Below, piece after piece: positions 9,478 to 19,317 of a stretch of 64,000 nucleotides of DNA (its first letter is position 1; each line of letters opens with the position of its first letter). Below the pieces are notes generated by a model. That model did not search any database and had not been told where the DNA came from. It saw nothing but the letters and a program-made list of their open reading frames with translations. The position numbers and the translations under genes are program-made. The DNA comes from Trypanosoma brucei gambiense DAL972 (taxonomy: Eukaryota > Euglenozoa > Kinetoplastea > Trypanosomatida > Trypanosomatidae), in contig NC_026744.1 of assembly GCF_000210295.1 (NCBI RefSeq), positions 2,542,001 to 2,606,000 of the forward strand, read 5' to 3'.

Positions 9478-9816
9478 ACGAGGGGGGGGGGACTACATTA
9501 TTCAAAAAATAAAACATGAAAGTGCGAATGAAAAAGAGAGATGAAGCGCAAGAATCAAAGGTAGGAAATGCAGCACAGCCCTCAACCCCGGAATGTAAGG
9601 AGAATTTTAGCGGTTGTTGGTGTCTTCTTCAATTTACATCGTAATACATGCACATCTATCCTCGTTTTTAGAGAACCAAAGGCCACGCCATAATCACCCT
9701 CCTTATGTGTTTCTATCATCTTCCTCCTTCATAATTCTCTCTAGAACATAGACAAGTTCCAACATCCAAGGCTGACGCGACGACACTCAACATCTAATTG
9801 ATCATTACCACTTGCC
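9478..9816 (-). other. Spacer between repeat-protein gene and LipB, copy A
   Basis: 339 bp with no gene. It holds the 3' UTR of the repeat protein and the LipB splice region. On the minus strand a pyrimidine-rich stretch (about 9546-9500) leads to AG at 9494-9493, then a run of ten C. Confidence 0.6.
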
Positions 9817-12356
9817 TCAATCCCTGCTTCCTTCACTGCCTCGCCCACTGATATCCTCAGTTCCTGACCTTTTCATCGCTTCACTGGCTTGGTCACTGCC
9901 AATCTCCTCAGCATCTACTTTTGCTGCTTCACTGGTTTGTTTACTCTCCGTGTCCTCGGTGTCTGGATCTTTTGCTGCTTCACTGGTTTGTTTACTCTCC
10001 GTGTCATCGTTGTCTGGATCTTTTGCTGCTTCGCTTGTTCTCTCACTCGCACCTTCTGTACCAGACCTTTTCATCGCTTCACTGGCTTGGTCACTGCCAA
10101 TCTCCTCAGCATCTACTTTTGCTGCTTCACTGGTTTGTTTACTCTCCGTGTCCTCGGTGTCTGGATCTTTTGCTGCTTCACTGGTTTGTTTACTCTCCGT
10201 GTCATCGTTGTCTGGATCTTTTGCTGCTTCGCTCGTTTTCTCATTCGCATCCTCTGTATCAGATGGCTTCCGCGCTTCACTTGTCCATTCACTGTCAATC
10301 TCCTCAGCGTCCGCCTCTTTTGCTGTTTCGCTTATCTGTTTACTGCCAATCTCCTCAGTCTCCGCCTCTTTTGCCGCACCACTCGCCTCGTTGCCTTCAA
10401 TATCCCCGGTATCTGGATCTTTTGCTGCTTCACTGGCTTGTTTACTGCCAATCTCCTCAGCATCTTCTTCCTTTGCTGCTTCGCTCGTTTTCTCATTCGC
10501 ATCCTCCGTATCAGATGGTTTCCCCGCCTCACATGACTGCTCGTCCCCAAACTGTTCATCGGCATATTCTTCATTGGCAACCTCCTGTGCGGCGCCTTCC
10601 TCATCCGCATTGGCACCTCCATCGGCAACAGCGTCCTCAGCAGCGACAGTGTCTTGCGCAATGGGAGGTTCTGTGACTTGCCCCTCCTCAACCTCAACGT
10701 CACCTTCTCCACCAGCCCCATTCTCAACTGCAGAACGGGAGTGTTGGCTTGTGGAACCCTCGTGCAAACGCGAGGCACTACCACCGGGGGCGCCCTCAGC
10801 GTGTTCACCCTTTGGAGCCTCAACACCACTGGTACTCCTCATACGCCCAACTGAAGAGGCGGAAGGAGGTGCCCCTGAGCCACCAAAGTTGTTTTGAGTT
10901 GCAACGGATGGCAGGGACAGCTCATGTCCCAGTCCGAGGGAACGTTCGTAGAGGGCAATTATGTCGGCTGAGGCGGACAGTTTATCTTCATCTTCGCAGA
11001 TTCGTTTAGCGTATGGCTCGAGTACTTGCCTGAATTGTTCATCCCCAACATTCTCAACAAACTCCAGCACAAGATGATTATCTGACGCCTCTTTCACGTT
11101 GAATTTCGTGAACCACGGAGTTAAAACAGTGAACACTCCATTTTCGCCCGTTTCTTCAAGTTGGATCACGTTGGGAATCCCACAAATCTCCACCTTAAAG
11201 GCAGCCTCCGTTTCTCCACTCGAAGAGAGTCGACTGAGAGGCGGTAAAACAACTTGGCCTCCTTCCTTGGCGTTCTCGATCTGGTTCACTTGGCCGGCCT
11301 CATCACAACAATAATAAAACGGTTTAGCGTCAGTCACTTCTGATGTGCAGTGGCAGATGACTGTATATGCGAGTGTGGGGTAGTTTTTGAGTAGCGTACC
11401 CCCTGCCAACTCATCCGCCAGTTCCTGCCGCACTCCAGTAAGTTCCTCAAGTTTGTCACCGTTGCATGATATCAGGAGTTGAGCCAGTTTAGCGTAAGCA
11501 ATGCTTCCAGACGGATATTTCTCTGCCGCAGCGTGACACATAATGTGAATATTTTCCGCAGCGACGTTGCAACCGCTCAGATAAGCTTCCACAGTGGGTA
11601 AATCGGCGACAAGAGCCAGAGCGTCCTCCGCATCCTTCTCCGCCTCCTCACATGACATGAGAACGAACCGGCTGTTACCCGAACCATCCGGCTGTATTGC
11701 CAAGACTCGATGCCACATCTCCGGTTTCCATTCTGTACGGGCATCGCAGTGGGAACTGAGCACATTGACGAAGCTCCCAGTTAGTGCGGTGTCGTCTGCG
11801 GGCTGGTCCCCAGACGCCTTGCGTTTGCCGCTATCAGCGGGTGTTTCTTCGCTCTTGCTCAAGAAAGGGAAGACGTTGATAAAAGCCGTCTCTATCGCCT
11901 GACCGGCAGTCCACTTGTCGAGTGCACTGACGCTTACTTTATCACCATCAACACCGATAACCTCCGCAAGAGTACTCTCCTCTTTAGCAGAGAGAGGCCT
12001 GGCCGTCCCGACGTGCTCAAATATGGCACGCATAAAGGACTCCCAGAAGACTTCCGACTCCCCCTCCCCCAAGTAACCCCCCCCAAAATTAAGGTATGGG
12101 TTGGTTTTCCGGGCCCTCCTGGGGGGGTTTTTGGGAGCGCCACACCTCATTAACGTAATTGATTATCTGGGGTGTGTTAATGCCCTCTATAAAGGTACGT
12201 TTCCTGCCTTCTTAAAAAAATACAGAGTAAGACTTCGATTTTCCGCCCCGGCTCTCAAGGATATCCTTCCAGAACGGTGCCAAGGATTCTCGAAACTTTA
12301 CCTTGTCATCTGTCTTCATGTGCTGATGGTGCTCCTCTGTCTGGTCAATGCTCTCG
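9817..12356 (-). pseudogene. Repeat-rich thioredoxin-like protein, copy A, broken and cut by the gap
   Basis: Same gene as 13981-16944. The frame is intact from the stop at 9817 up to about 12070. In 12060-12200 the sequence differs from copy B by many extra or changed bases in C and G runs, so the frame is lost. A further piece in another frame (ESIDQTEEHHQHMKTDDK and onward, about 12356-12212) continues to the N gap. The first roughly 76 codons are missing. Because the damage clusters beside the gap, poor sequence is at least as likely as true mutation. It has two rather than three full 66-residue units near its C-terminus. Confidence 0.75.
9866..10261 (-). repeat. 198-bp coding tandem repeat, two units (copy A)
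   Basis: Two units of 198 bp (66 codons) start at 9866 and 10064. Each is made of four related 16-17-residue motifs of the form SEAAKDPDxxDTESKQT. Confidence 0.85.
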
Positions 12357-12456
12357 NNNNNNNNNNNNNNNNNNNNNNNNNNNNNNNNNNNNNNNNNNNN
12401 NNNNNNNNNNNNNNNNNNNNNNNNNNNNNNNNNNNNNNNNNNNNNNNNNNNNNNNN
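12357..12456. other. Assembly gap, 100 N
   Basis: Exactly 100 N, the usual placeholder for a gap of unknown size. It interrupts the repeat-protein gene of copy A and precedes the start of copy B. Confidence 0.98.
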
Positions 12457-12692
12457 CCACAGTTATTTTCGTTGGGTACATCCCAACTGCTCTGGGAAAC
12501 ACTGCAACCCCGTCCTGTCCCGCGAGCTGTCGCCCTAAACATGTAGAACCCGTGGCATTTCCACTCCAATGCCGCACCCAATCGGTGATATCTTTCCCGC
12601 ATTCCATGCGGATGTCAAGTTCATTCGCAAGAGATGCGCCTTCAAGCCAGCACGCCAACCCCTAGCCTACCATACGACCAAAGACACGGCAT
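12457..12692 (-). pseudogene. 5' fragment of the doublecortin-like pseudogene, copy B
   Basis: Nearly identical to the 8290-8525 part of the pseudogene, including the ATG at 12692 followed by an early stop, so the first frame break is shared by both copies. The doublecortin-like half would lie in the gap. Confidence 0.5.
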
Positions 12693-12846
12693 TCGCGTGG
12701 CTGCATTCAGTGGCGCGTACTCGCAAAACTGCAATGTGTTCGTAGATTTGTCAACAAAGTGAAAAAAAAATAATAATACACTCAATCCCATCATTTGAGT
12801 GAACGTGTGCAGTCACTAATTGCCGGTGCGACATACAAAACAAACC

Positions 12847-13633
12847 TTATTCAAGTTCGCAAAGGATGCTTCGCTCCCAGCTTCCATCGATCGACAAGTC
12901 CACAAGCTCCGTGTTACAACACTCTCCTGCTGCTGCATACTCAAAAGAAAATGATGGAGCAAGCGAGGTGCGATAACGTGGGGAGTCGGCTCTGCCCCGC
13001 TCAATCCTCGTAGCCGGAGTTCCTCCACTAAAGACGTCGCTGCTTCGTTCGGCATCTCGCACATAACGATATCGTTGAAGTAAAGCAATTATTACTCACA
13101 TTCAGTCCCGCACCATGCATAGAGACCCAATTTCCCAGTTGAAGCCCGACGAACCCCATCTTTCGTGGTGCCACATCTCCCCAACTGTCGGACCAAACCC
13201 CAACCCTCCCTCGATGGGCGGGGATGTTGTATTCGCCCGCTACGTTAATCATAGCCTGTTCCAACACGGAACTAAACCACTCAATTGGGGAACGTGGTTT
13301 GTCAGAAGCCGTGCATTGCTTCCACAGAACCTGCACGTTAACAATGGGGTACATAGTTACCTGCCCTGGTCCATGGAATGTGACGCCCCCTCCCCTCCTC
13401 GTCTTGACCACCTCGGCGGCACAACCCGCTTTGATGCCATTGGAAGTGTCTCGCCGGCCAATCGTGTAAACAGGAGACGAATGTTCCACAAGCAAAACAA
13501 CGTTGGGGATGAGGCGAGCAGATTTGTCTCCACGAATGTAGCGCATCTGCCTATCGATTTTCTTTCGAAAAATTGTCTCTTGCAGCCGCAGAACATCGTG
13601 GTAACAACGGCTTCCAAGGTTATACGCCCGCAT
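12847..13633 (-). pseudogene. LipB octanoyltransferase, copy B, with three single-base deletions
   Basis: Almost identical to the intact LipB at 8680-9477. It lacks one base near 13638 (puts the first ATG out of frame), one near 13087 (shifts frame just after NVSNN, upstream of the catalytic Cys) and one near 12916 (alters the C-terminus). From MRAYNLGS (13633) to NVSNN the frame is open, and it can also be read from an upstream ATG at 13681. As assembled, the copy cannot make the full enzyme. The deletions may be real decay or low-quality sequence. Confidence 0.7.
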
Positions 13634-13980
13634 TCCATCATACGAGGGGGGGGGGACTACATTATTCAAAAAATAAAACATGAAAGTGCGAATGAAAAAG
13701 AGAGATGAAGCGCAAGAATCAAAGGTAGGAAATGCAGCACAGCCCTCAACCCCGGAATGTAAGGAGAATTTTAGCGGTTGTTGGTGTCTTCTTCAATTTA
13801 CATCGTAATACATGCACATCTATCCTCGTTTTTAGAGAACCAAAGGCCACGCCATAATCACCCTCCTTATGTGTTTCTATCATCTTCCTCCTTCATAATT
13901 CTCTCTAGAACATAGACAAGTTCCAACATCCAAGGCTGACGCGACGACACTCAACATCTAATTGATCATTACCACTTGCC
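13634..13980 (-). other. Spacer between repeat-protein gene and LipB, copy B
   Basis: Duplicate of 9478-9816 with the same splice-like tract and run of ten C. No gene. Confidence 0.6.
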
Positions 13981-16944
13981 TCAATCCCTGCTTCCTTCAC
14001 TGCCTCGCCCACTGATATCCTCAGTTCCTGACCTTTTCATCGCTTCACTGGCTTGGTCACTGCCAATCTCCTCAGCATCTACTTTTGCTGCTTCACTGGT
14101 TTGTTTACTCTCCGTGTCCTCGGTGTCTGGATCTTTTGCTGCTTCACTGGTTTGTTTACTCTCCGTGTCATCGTTGTCTGGATCTTTTGCTGCTTCGCTT
14201 GTTCTCTCACTCGCACCTTCTGTACCAGACCTTTTCATCGCTTCACTGGCTTGGTCACTGCCAATCTCCTCAGCATCTACTTTTGCTGCTTCACTGGTTT
14301 GTTTACTCTCCGTGTCCTCGGTGTCTGGATCTTTTGCTGCTTCACTGGTTTGTTTACTCTCCGTGTCATCGTTGTCTGGATCTTTTGCTGCTTCGCTTGT
14401 TCTCTCACTCGCACCTTCTGTACCAGACCTTTTCATCGCTTCACTGGCTTGGTCACTGCCAATCTCCTCAGCATCTACTTTTGCTGCTTCACTGGTTTGT
14501 TTACTCTCCGTGTCCTCGGTGTCTGGATCTTTTGCTGCTTCACTGGTTTGTTTACTCTCCGTGTCATCGTTGTCTGGATCTTTTGCTGCTTCGCTCGTTT
14601 TCTCATTCGCATCCTCTGTATCAGATGGCTTCCGCGCTTCACTTGTCCATTCACTGTCAATCTCCTCAGCGTCCGCCTCTTTTGCTGTTTCGCTTATCTG
14701 TTTACTGCCAATCTCCTCAGTCTCCGCCTCTTTTGCCGCACCACTCGCCTCGTTGCCTTCAATATCCCCGGTATCTGGATCTTTTGCTGCTTCACTGGCT
14801 TGTTTACTGCCAATCTCCTCAGCATCTTCTTCCTTTGCTGCTTCGCTCGTTTTCTCATTCGCATCCTCCGTATCAGATGGTTTCCCCGCCTCACATGACT
14901 GCTCGTCCCCAAACTGTTCATCGGCATATTCTTCATTGGCAACCTCCTGTGCGGCGCCTTCCTCATCCGCATTGGCACCTCCATCGGCAACAGCGTCCTC
15001 AGCAGCGACAGTGTCTTGCGCAATGGGAGGTTCTGTGACTTGCCCCTCCTCAACCTCAACGTCACCTTCTCCACCAGCCCCATTCTCAACTGCAGAACGG
15101 GAGTGTTGGCTTGTGGAACCCTCGTGCAAACGCGAGGCACTACCACCGGGGGCGCCCTCAGCGTGTTCACCCTTTGGAGCCTCAACACCACTGGTACTCC
15201 TCATACGCCCAACTGAAGAGGCGGAAGGAGGTGCCCCTGAGCCACCAAAGTTGTTTTGAGTTGCAACGGATGGCAGGGACAGCTCATGTCCCAGTCCGAG
15301 GGAACGTTCGTAGAGGGCAATTATGTCGGCTGAGGCGGACAGTTTATCTTCATCTTCGCAGATTCGTTTAGCGTATGGCTCGAGTACTTGCCTGAATTGT
15401 TCATCCCCAACATTCTCAACAAACTCCAGCACAAGATGATTATCTGACGCCTCTTTCACGTTGAATTTCGTGAACCACGGAGTTAAAACAGTGAACACTC
15501 CATTTTCGCCCGTTTCTTCAAGTTGGATCACGTTGGGAATCCCACAAATCTCCACCTTAAAGGCAGCCTCCGTTTCTCCACTCGAAGAGAGTCGACTGAG
15601 AGGCGGTAAAACAACTTGGCCTCCTTCCTTGGCGTTCTCGATCTGGTTCACTTGGCCGGCCTCATCACAACAATAATAAAACGGTTTAGCGTCAGTCACT
15701 TCTGATGTGCAGTGGCAGATGACTGTATATGCGAGTGTGGGGTAGTTTTTGAGTAGCGTACCCCCTGCCAACTCATCCGCCAGTTCCTGCCGCACTCCAG
15801 TAAGTTCCTCAAGTTTGTCACCGTTGCATGATATCAGGAGTTGAGCCAGTTTAGCGTAAGCAATGCTTCCAGACGGATATTTCTCTGCCGCAGCGTGACA
15901 CATAATGTGAATATTTTCCGCAGCGACGTTGCAACCGCTCAGATAAGCTTCCACAGTGGGTAAATCGGCGACAAGAGCCAGAGCGTCCTCCGCATCCTTC
16001 TCCGCCTCCTCACATGACATGAGAACGAACCGGCTGTTACCCGAACCATCCGGCTGTATTGCCAAGACTCGATGCCACATCTCCGGTTTCCATTCTGTAC
16101 GGGCATCGCAGTGGGAACTGAGCACATTGACGAAGCTCCCAGTTAGTGCGGTGTCGTCTGCGGGCTGGTCCCCAGACGCCTTGCGTTTGCCGCTATCAGC
16201 GGGTGTTTCTTCGCTCTTGCTCAAGAAAGGGAAGACGTTGATAAAAGCCGTCTCTATCGCCTGACCGGCAGTCCACTTGTCGAGTGCACTGACGCTTACT
16301 TTATCACCATCAACACCGATAACCTCCGCAAGAGTACTCTCCTCTTTAGCAGAGAGAGGCCTGGCCGTCCCGACGTGCTCAAGTATGGCACGCATAAAGG
16401 ACTCCCAGAAGACTTCAGACTCCCCTTCACCAAAGTAACGCCCCCAAAAGTCAAGTAATGGCTTGCTTTCCGTGCACTCCTTGGCGGGTTTTTGGGAGCG
16501 GCACAGCTCAATAACGTAATTGATTATCTTGGGTGTGTTAATGCCCTCTATAGAGGTACGTTTCCTGCCTTCTTTAAAAAATACAAAGTAAGACTTCGAT
16601 TTTCCGCGCCGGCTCTCAAGGATATCCTTCCAGAACGGTGCCAAGGATTCTCGAAACTTTACCTTGTCATCTGTTTTCATGTGCTGATGGTGCTCCTCTG
16701 TCTGGTCAATGCTCTCGAGAATGGAGTTGCACTCCACGGAGAGAAAACGAAGATACGCCTGATCAGAAGCGTCCATTTGCAAGCGCCTAAAGGTCTCCGA
16801 CAGCGCCTTGCTAAGTCCCCACTCGGAACTGTACACATCTAGTACCGCCACCCCATGTTGCTCATGTATAAGCCGAAGCTCCTGCTCCAGTTTCACGGCA
16901 TTTGTGATGTCCTGGACAATTTCTGTGCGGTTTTGCTGTTGCAT
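13981..16944 (-). CDS. Thioredoxin-like protein with acidic 66-residue repeats (copy B, intact)
   Basis: The protein has 987 residues from the ATG at 16944; the frame opens six codons earlier at TTG. Residues about 10-150 resemble a thioredoxin fold: VAVLDVYSSEWGLSKAL early, and YFVFFKEGRKRTSIEGINT as the closing strand. This is similar to the N-terminal domain of axonemal TXNDC/NME8-type proteins, but the CxxC is replaced by EWGLS, so redox activity is unlikely. The middle (about 180-600) is globular-looking and unrecognised. The C-terminal 380 residues are Ser/Ala/Lys/Asp/Glu-rich and built from a 16-17-residue motif, ending in three near-identical 66-residue units. A structural, possibly flagellar role is inference from the fold resemblance only. 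A broken copy lies at 9817-12356. Confidence 0.75.
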   Translation of the reverse strand: MQQQNRTEIVQDITNAVKLEQELRLIHEQHGVAVLDVYSSEWGLSKALSETFRRLQMDASDQAYLRFLSVECNSILESIDQTEEHHQHMKTDDKVKFRESLAPFWKDILESRRGKSKSYFVFFKEGRKRTSIEGINTPKIINYVIELCRSQKPAKECTESKPLLDFWGRYFGEGESEVFWESFMRAILEHVGTARPLSAKEESTLAEVIGVDGDKVSVSALDKWTAGQAIETAFINVFPFLSKSEETPADSGKRKASGDQPADDTALTGSFVNVLSSHCDARTEWKPEMWHRVLAIQPDGSGNSRFVLMSCEEAEKDAEDALALVADLPTVEAYLSGCNVAAENIHIMCHAAAEKYPSGSIAYAKLAQLLISCNGDKLEELTGVRQELADELAGGTLLKNYPTLAYTVICHCTSEVTDAKPFYYCCDEAGQVNQIENAKEGGQVVLPPLSRLSSSGETEAAFKVEICGIPNVIQLEETGENGVFTVLTPWFTKFNVKEASDNHLVLEFVENVGDEQFRQVLEPYAKRICEDEDKLSASADIIALYERSLGLGHELSLPSVATQNNFGGSGAPPSASSVGRMRSTSGVEAPKGEHAEGAPGGSASRLHEGSTSQHSRSAVENGAGGEGDVEVEEGQVTEPPIAQDTVAAEDAVADGGANADEEGAAQEVANEEYADEQFGDEQSCEAGKPSDTEDANEKTSEAAKEEDAEEIGSKQASEAAKDPDTGDIEGNEASGAAKEAETEEIGSKQISETAKEADAEEIDSEWTSEARKPSDTEDANEKTSEAAKDPDNDDTESKQTSEAAKDPDTEDTESKQTSEAAKVDAEEIGSDQASEAMKRSGTEGASERTSEAAKDPDNDDTESKQTSEAAKDPDTEDTESKQTSEAAKVDAEEIGSDQASEAMKRSGTEGASERTSEAAKDPDNDDTESKQTSEAAKDPDTEDTESKQTSEAAKVDAEEIGSDQASEAMKRSGTEDISGRGSEGSRD
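14030..14623 (-). repeat. 198-bp coding tandem repeat, three units (copy B)
   Basis: Units begin at 14030, 14228 and 14426 and are near-identical. More diverged 16-17-residue motifs continue upstream in the gene. Confidence 0.85.
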
Positions 16945-17439
16945 TACCACGCAGTAAAACAAGACACTTATAAGTCAACTGCAGTAAACCTTCTAAGCAC
17001 TGCACCGTGGAGGGATGTACGTCGAAGAATTGCGGGGGAAACGGTAGGAAAGAGATAGTCGAAAGGGGTTGCGGAACATGATAAGCACAGAAAGAATACT
17101 GAAATCGGCATTTTTTGTCAGAGGGGAAAGGAAAAAGAAAAAGAAAATTTCCCTCCCAGACACATGGAAGATAACTAAATAATACTGATAACAACGAGAC
17201 ACACAACGCACAGTAATCACCAGCGTTTTTCTTCCTTCCCTTGGCATGGTTCGGTTCCACCCCACATAGATTTCGCATTCAATAAAAGAAAAAAAGAAAA
17301 CATCATCAATCTTTCCCCCTCGGGGGGGGGGGAGGGGAGGGAATGATTGTTTCAAATTCCCCCGCTCCATCCTCACTACAGGGCTACATGCAAGCAAGGT
17401 CAACAGTTCACAAACAAACAGACAAAGGAAGGGATCTTT
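16945..17439 (-). other. Intergenic region, 495 bp
   Basis: Holds the 5' UTR of the repeat-protein gene with a pyrimidine-rich minus-strand tract at about 17100-17150, a G11 run at 17322-17332, and the 3' UTR of the zinc-ribbon gene. No gene seen. Confidence 0.6.
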
Positions 17440-17976
17440 TCAGATGCGGGTCCCACAATTCCAACAGAACTGCGCCGTTGGCCGTCTCTGCTCTACTCCA
17501 CAGTTTGAACATGCCTTCAGCAGTTCCTGCGCATGGGAGGCGTCCAGTGGGGGGAGCCGCGACGGCACGCAATTTCTAACGCCCCCGTCACGGCCGTGAG
17601 GACACGCGCCGACGGACGCGTTCGCAGGACTGTGAGGAGGCGAAACACTAACAATCCCTCCTAGCACAGCCCCTTCAGATGCAACGGGGTTTGTGCAACG
17701 TAACTTCCCCTTATTATTCGCATGCAGAAGGCGCAAGGATGGATGTTTACTTTGGGGAGAGGGGAGCTGCAAAGGTTCTTGCGTATTCGCTTCCTGCCGC
17801 TGAGCCGCTCCACTCGTGCTGCGCACCCGCGGGGGAGAAGCGACTGCGTCGCTGGAGTTGCGGCGCTTCGAGGAATGTGTCGCGGGACAAGTAGCTTGAA
17901 CGTCTTCCCAAATCACTTGCAGCTCCTCCAGTTTCAGTTCCAACTGGGACAGCTCTACCTTCTCCTCCCCTTCCAT
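17440..17976 (-). CDS. Zinc-ribbon protein, hypothetical
   Basis: 178 residues. The N-terminus MEGEEKVELSQLELKLEELQ predicts a short coiled coil to about residue 25. The middle is Ser/Pro/Arg-rich and probably disordered. The C-terminus carries a zinc-ribbon of the form CSNCG-x12-CWNCG (last 20 residues), like the small double-Cys ribbons found at the ends of many adaptor proteins. A longer frame to ATG 18078 exists, but the added residues are encoded in the pyrimidine-rich upstream region and include an AG directly before ATG 17976, so I prefer the shorter start. No other domain recognised; function unknown. Confidence 0.65.
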   Translation of the reverse strand: MEGEEKVELSQLELKLEELQVIWEDVQATCPATHSSKRRNSSDAVASPPRVRSTSGAAQRQEANTQEPLQLPSPQSKHPSLRLLHANNKGKLRCTNPVASEGAVLGGIVSVSPPHSPANASVGACPHGRDGGVRNCVPSRLPPLDASHAQELLKACSNCGVEQRRPTAQFCWNCGTRI

Positions 17977-18089
17977 ACTGAAAATTTTTCGATTAGTCAG
18001 TATACGCGCATATTCGTGTGACGAACGGCAAGTTGTTGAGAGAATGAAATAGGGGAAAGAGTACGTAGATGTATGCATTTACAACACAA

Positions 18090-18149
<60 letters not shown>

Positions 18150-18666
18150 ATCAGTGTAAAGGTGAAAATGAACAAACAAAAAGTGTGGACACGAAAATCG
18201 GAGATGAACGACGCCCTCCATCCCGCCCTCGGGGTGCCTGTCCATCACTTGGTAACACGGCAAAAAGGGAAGAAGCAAATTTCTTTTATCTCCCATATCA
18301 CATCCCCCACACCGTCAGTGTATGTGTTTCTCCTTCAAGCATTTCCGTTCCTTCCTATGCGCATGTGTGCACACCCGCGCACGTGTGCCGTGACACATCT
18401 GGCCAACTTGTCTTATGCCCCTTGCGGTAAAATACGGAAGAAGGAGCTTCGCCCCCTCTTCGCCTCTTCACCTCCGCCCAGCCGTCAATGTTACACCCTC
18501 TGGAGGCAGCGACGCCGACACGGCACCACGGCCGCCACAGCATTACAGAACAACAGCAACAAAACATACAAACAGAAAGAAGAATGAGGGGGAAGAAAAA
18601 GAGAGAGAACAATAATGTCCATTTAGAAAAAATGGCGTCGTTTTTTCTTGCTCTTTTTCATTTCCT
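17977..18666 (-). other. Intergenic region, 690 bp
   Basis: Holds a long dinucleotide repeat (18094-18149) and the 3' UTR of the V-ATPase E gene. No convincing gene. Confidence 0.6.
18094..18149. repeat. (AT)21 (GT)7 microsatellite
   Basis: About 42 bases of alternating AT followed directly by about 14 bases of GT. Confidence 0.9.
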
Positions 18667-19317
18667 TCAGATAGATGACTCTGGATTGAAGAGGTAGTAT
18701 CGTATCGTGGGAAGCTGATCATTGACGCAGTTCCTCATTCTGCTGGACAGCGTCCAGTTGCACACGATGTGGCCGTCGTGGGACTTAACGACGACGCCGC
18801 CCAGTGCCTCCTCTGCGTTAAGATATTCTTTACCCATACGGATGCTCACTCGTGTTCCCACTGTTTTGAGGTACCACTGCTCGAGTTCACTGAGCATGCC
18901 GGTCACAATTGGCTCATCATTCTTGCAAGTGTAAACGATGGCGTCCGTGCGCACGGCAGAGAGAGCTTCATGCAGGATGGAGACTAGGAGCTTTTTGTAG
19001 CTGTCAGTGTTCTTCACAAAAGCCATCAGCTTCGTCTTGATATTCTCCTTTAGTTGTTCCACAATATTAGACTGGGCCTCCATGATGCGCAGCCGTTGTG
19101 CCTTGGAGAAGTTCGCCCGCGCCACGCGCCGACCGACATCCACCTGTTTTAACTTTTGCTCATTATTGGCACGCACCTTCACTTTCTCCGCCTCCACTAG
19201 GCGCATTTTCTCCACGTCATATTCTTCTTGAGCAGCTGAGTTGAGCTCATCCGCCTTTTCCTGCGCTTCGCGCTCAATAAAGTCAATCATACTCTGAATC
19301 TGGCGTGCCTCGCTCAT
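18667..19317 (-). CDS. V-type proton ATPase subunit E
   Basis: The 216-residue protein is the peripheral-stalk subunit E, which with subunit G links the V1 head to the membrane sector in vacuolar/acidocalcisome proton pumps. The N-terminal half is a long charged helix: MSEARQIQSMIDFIEREAQ, then ADELNSAAQEEYDVEKMRLV, then VGRRVARANFSKAQRLRIM. The C-terminal half carries the globular domain with EEALGGVVVKSHDG and a short basic-hydrophobic end. Length is close to the usual 220-230. The ATG is the first in frame. No oddity seen. Confidence 0.93.
   Translation of the reverse strand: MSEARQIQSMIDFIEREAQEKADELNSAAQEEYDVEKMRLVEAEKVKVRANNEQKLKQVDVGRRVARANFSKAQRLRIMEAQSNIVEQLKENIKTKLMAFVKNTDSYKKLLVSILHEALSAVRTDAIVYTCKNDEPIVTGMLSELEQWYLKTVGTRVSIRMGKEYLNAEEALGGVVVKSHDGHIVCNWTLSSRMRNCVNDQLPTIRYYLFNPESSI

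Larger units (their letters stand above)
8290..12356 (+). repeat. Tandem duplicated block, copy A
   Basis: This block matches 12457-16717 almost base for base in the same orientation. It contains the 5' half of the doublecortin-like pseudogene, LipB and the repeat-protein gene. It runs into the N gap at its right end. It is 194 bases shorter than copy B because it lacks one 198-bp unit and differs by a few single-base indels. Confidence 0.9.
12457..16717 (+). repeat. Tandem duplicated block, copy B
   Basis: Matches copy A from 8290 on. The offset is 4167 at the left end, 4164 by the repeat array, and about 4362 after it, which reflects one extra 198-bp unit. The segment corresponding to 16718 onward in copy A is lost in the gap. 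Confidence 0.9.

Noticed and set aside
12212..12658. Minus-strand open frame running through the N gap
   Set aside because: It only exists because N codons are read as open. It joins pieces of two different genes.
14030..14623. 198-bp direct repeats as a CRISPR-like or satellite array
   Set aside because: The units are contiguous, in frame, and part of a coding sequence. There are no spacers, and the genome is eukaryotic.
13976..15259. Plus-strand open frame of 427 codons (and the shorter one at 9812-10897) across the repeat gene
   Set aside because: It is the antisense of the 66-residue repeat array. Its Ser/Leu/Ala repeats mirror the codon pattern of the sense gene, and the minus-strand frame continues into non-repeat coding sequence.
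8290..16717. Direct repeats as long terminal repeats of a mobile element
   Set aside because: The repeats consist of host genes, with no reverse transcriptase, integrase or terminal motifs.
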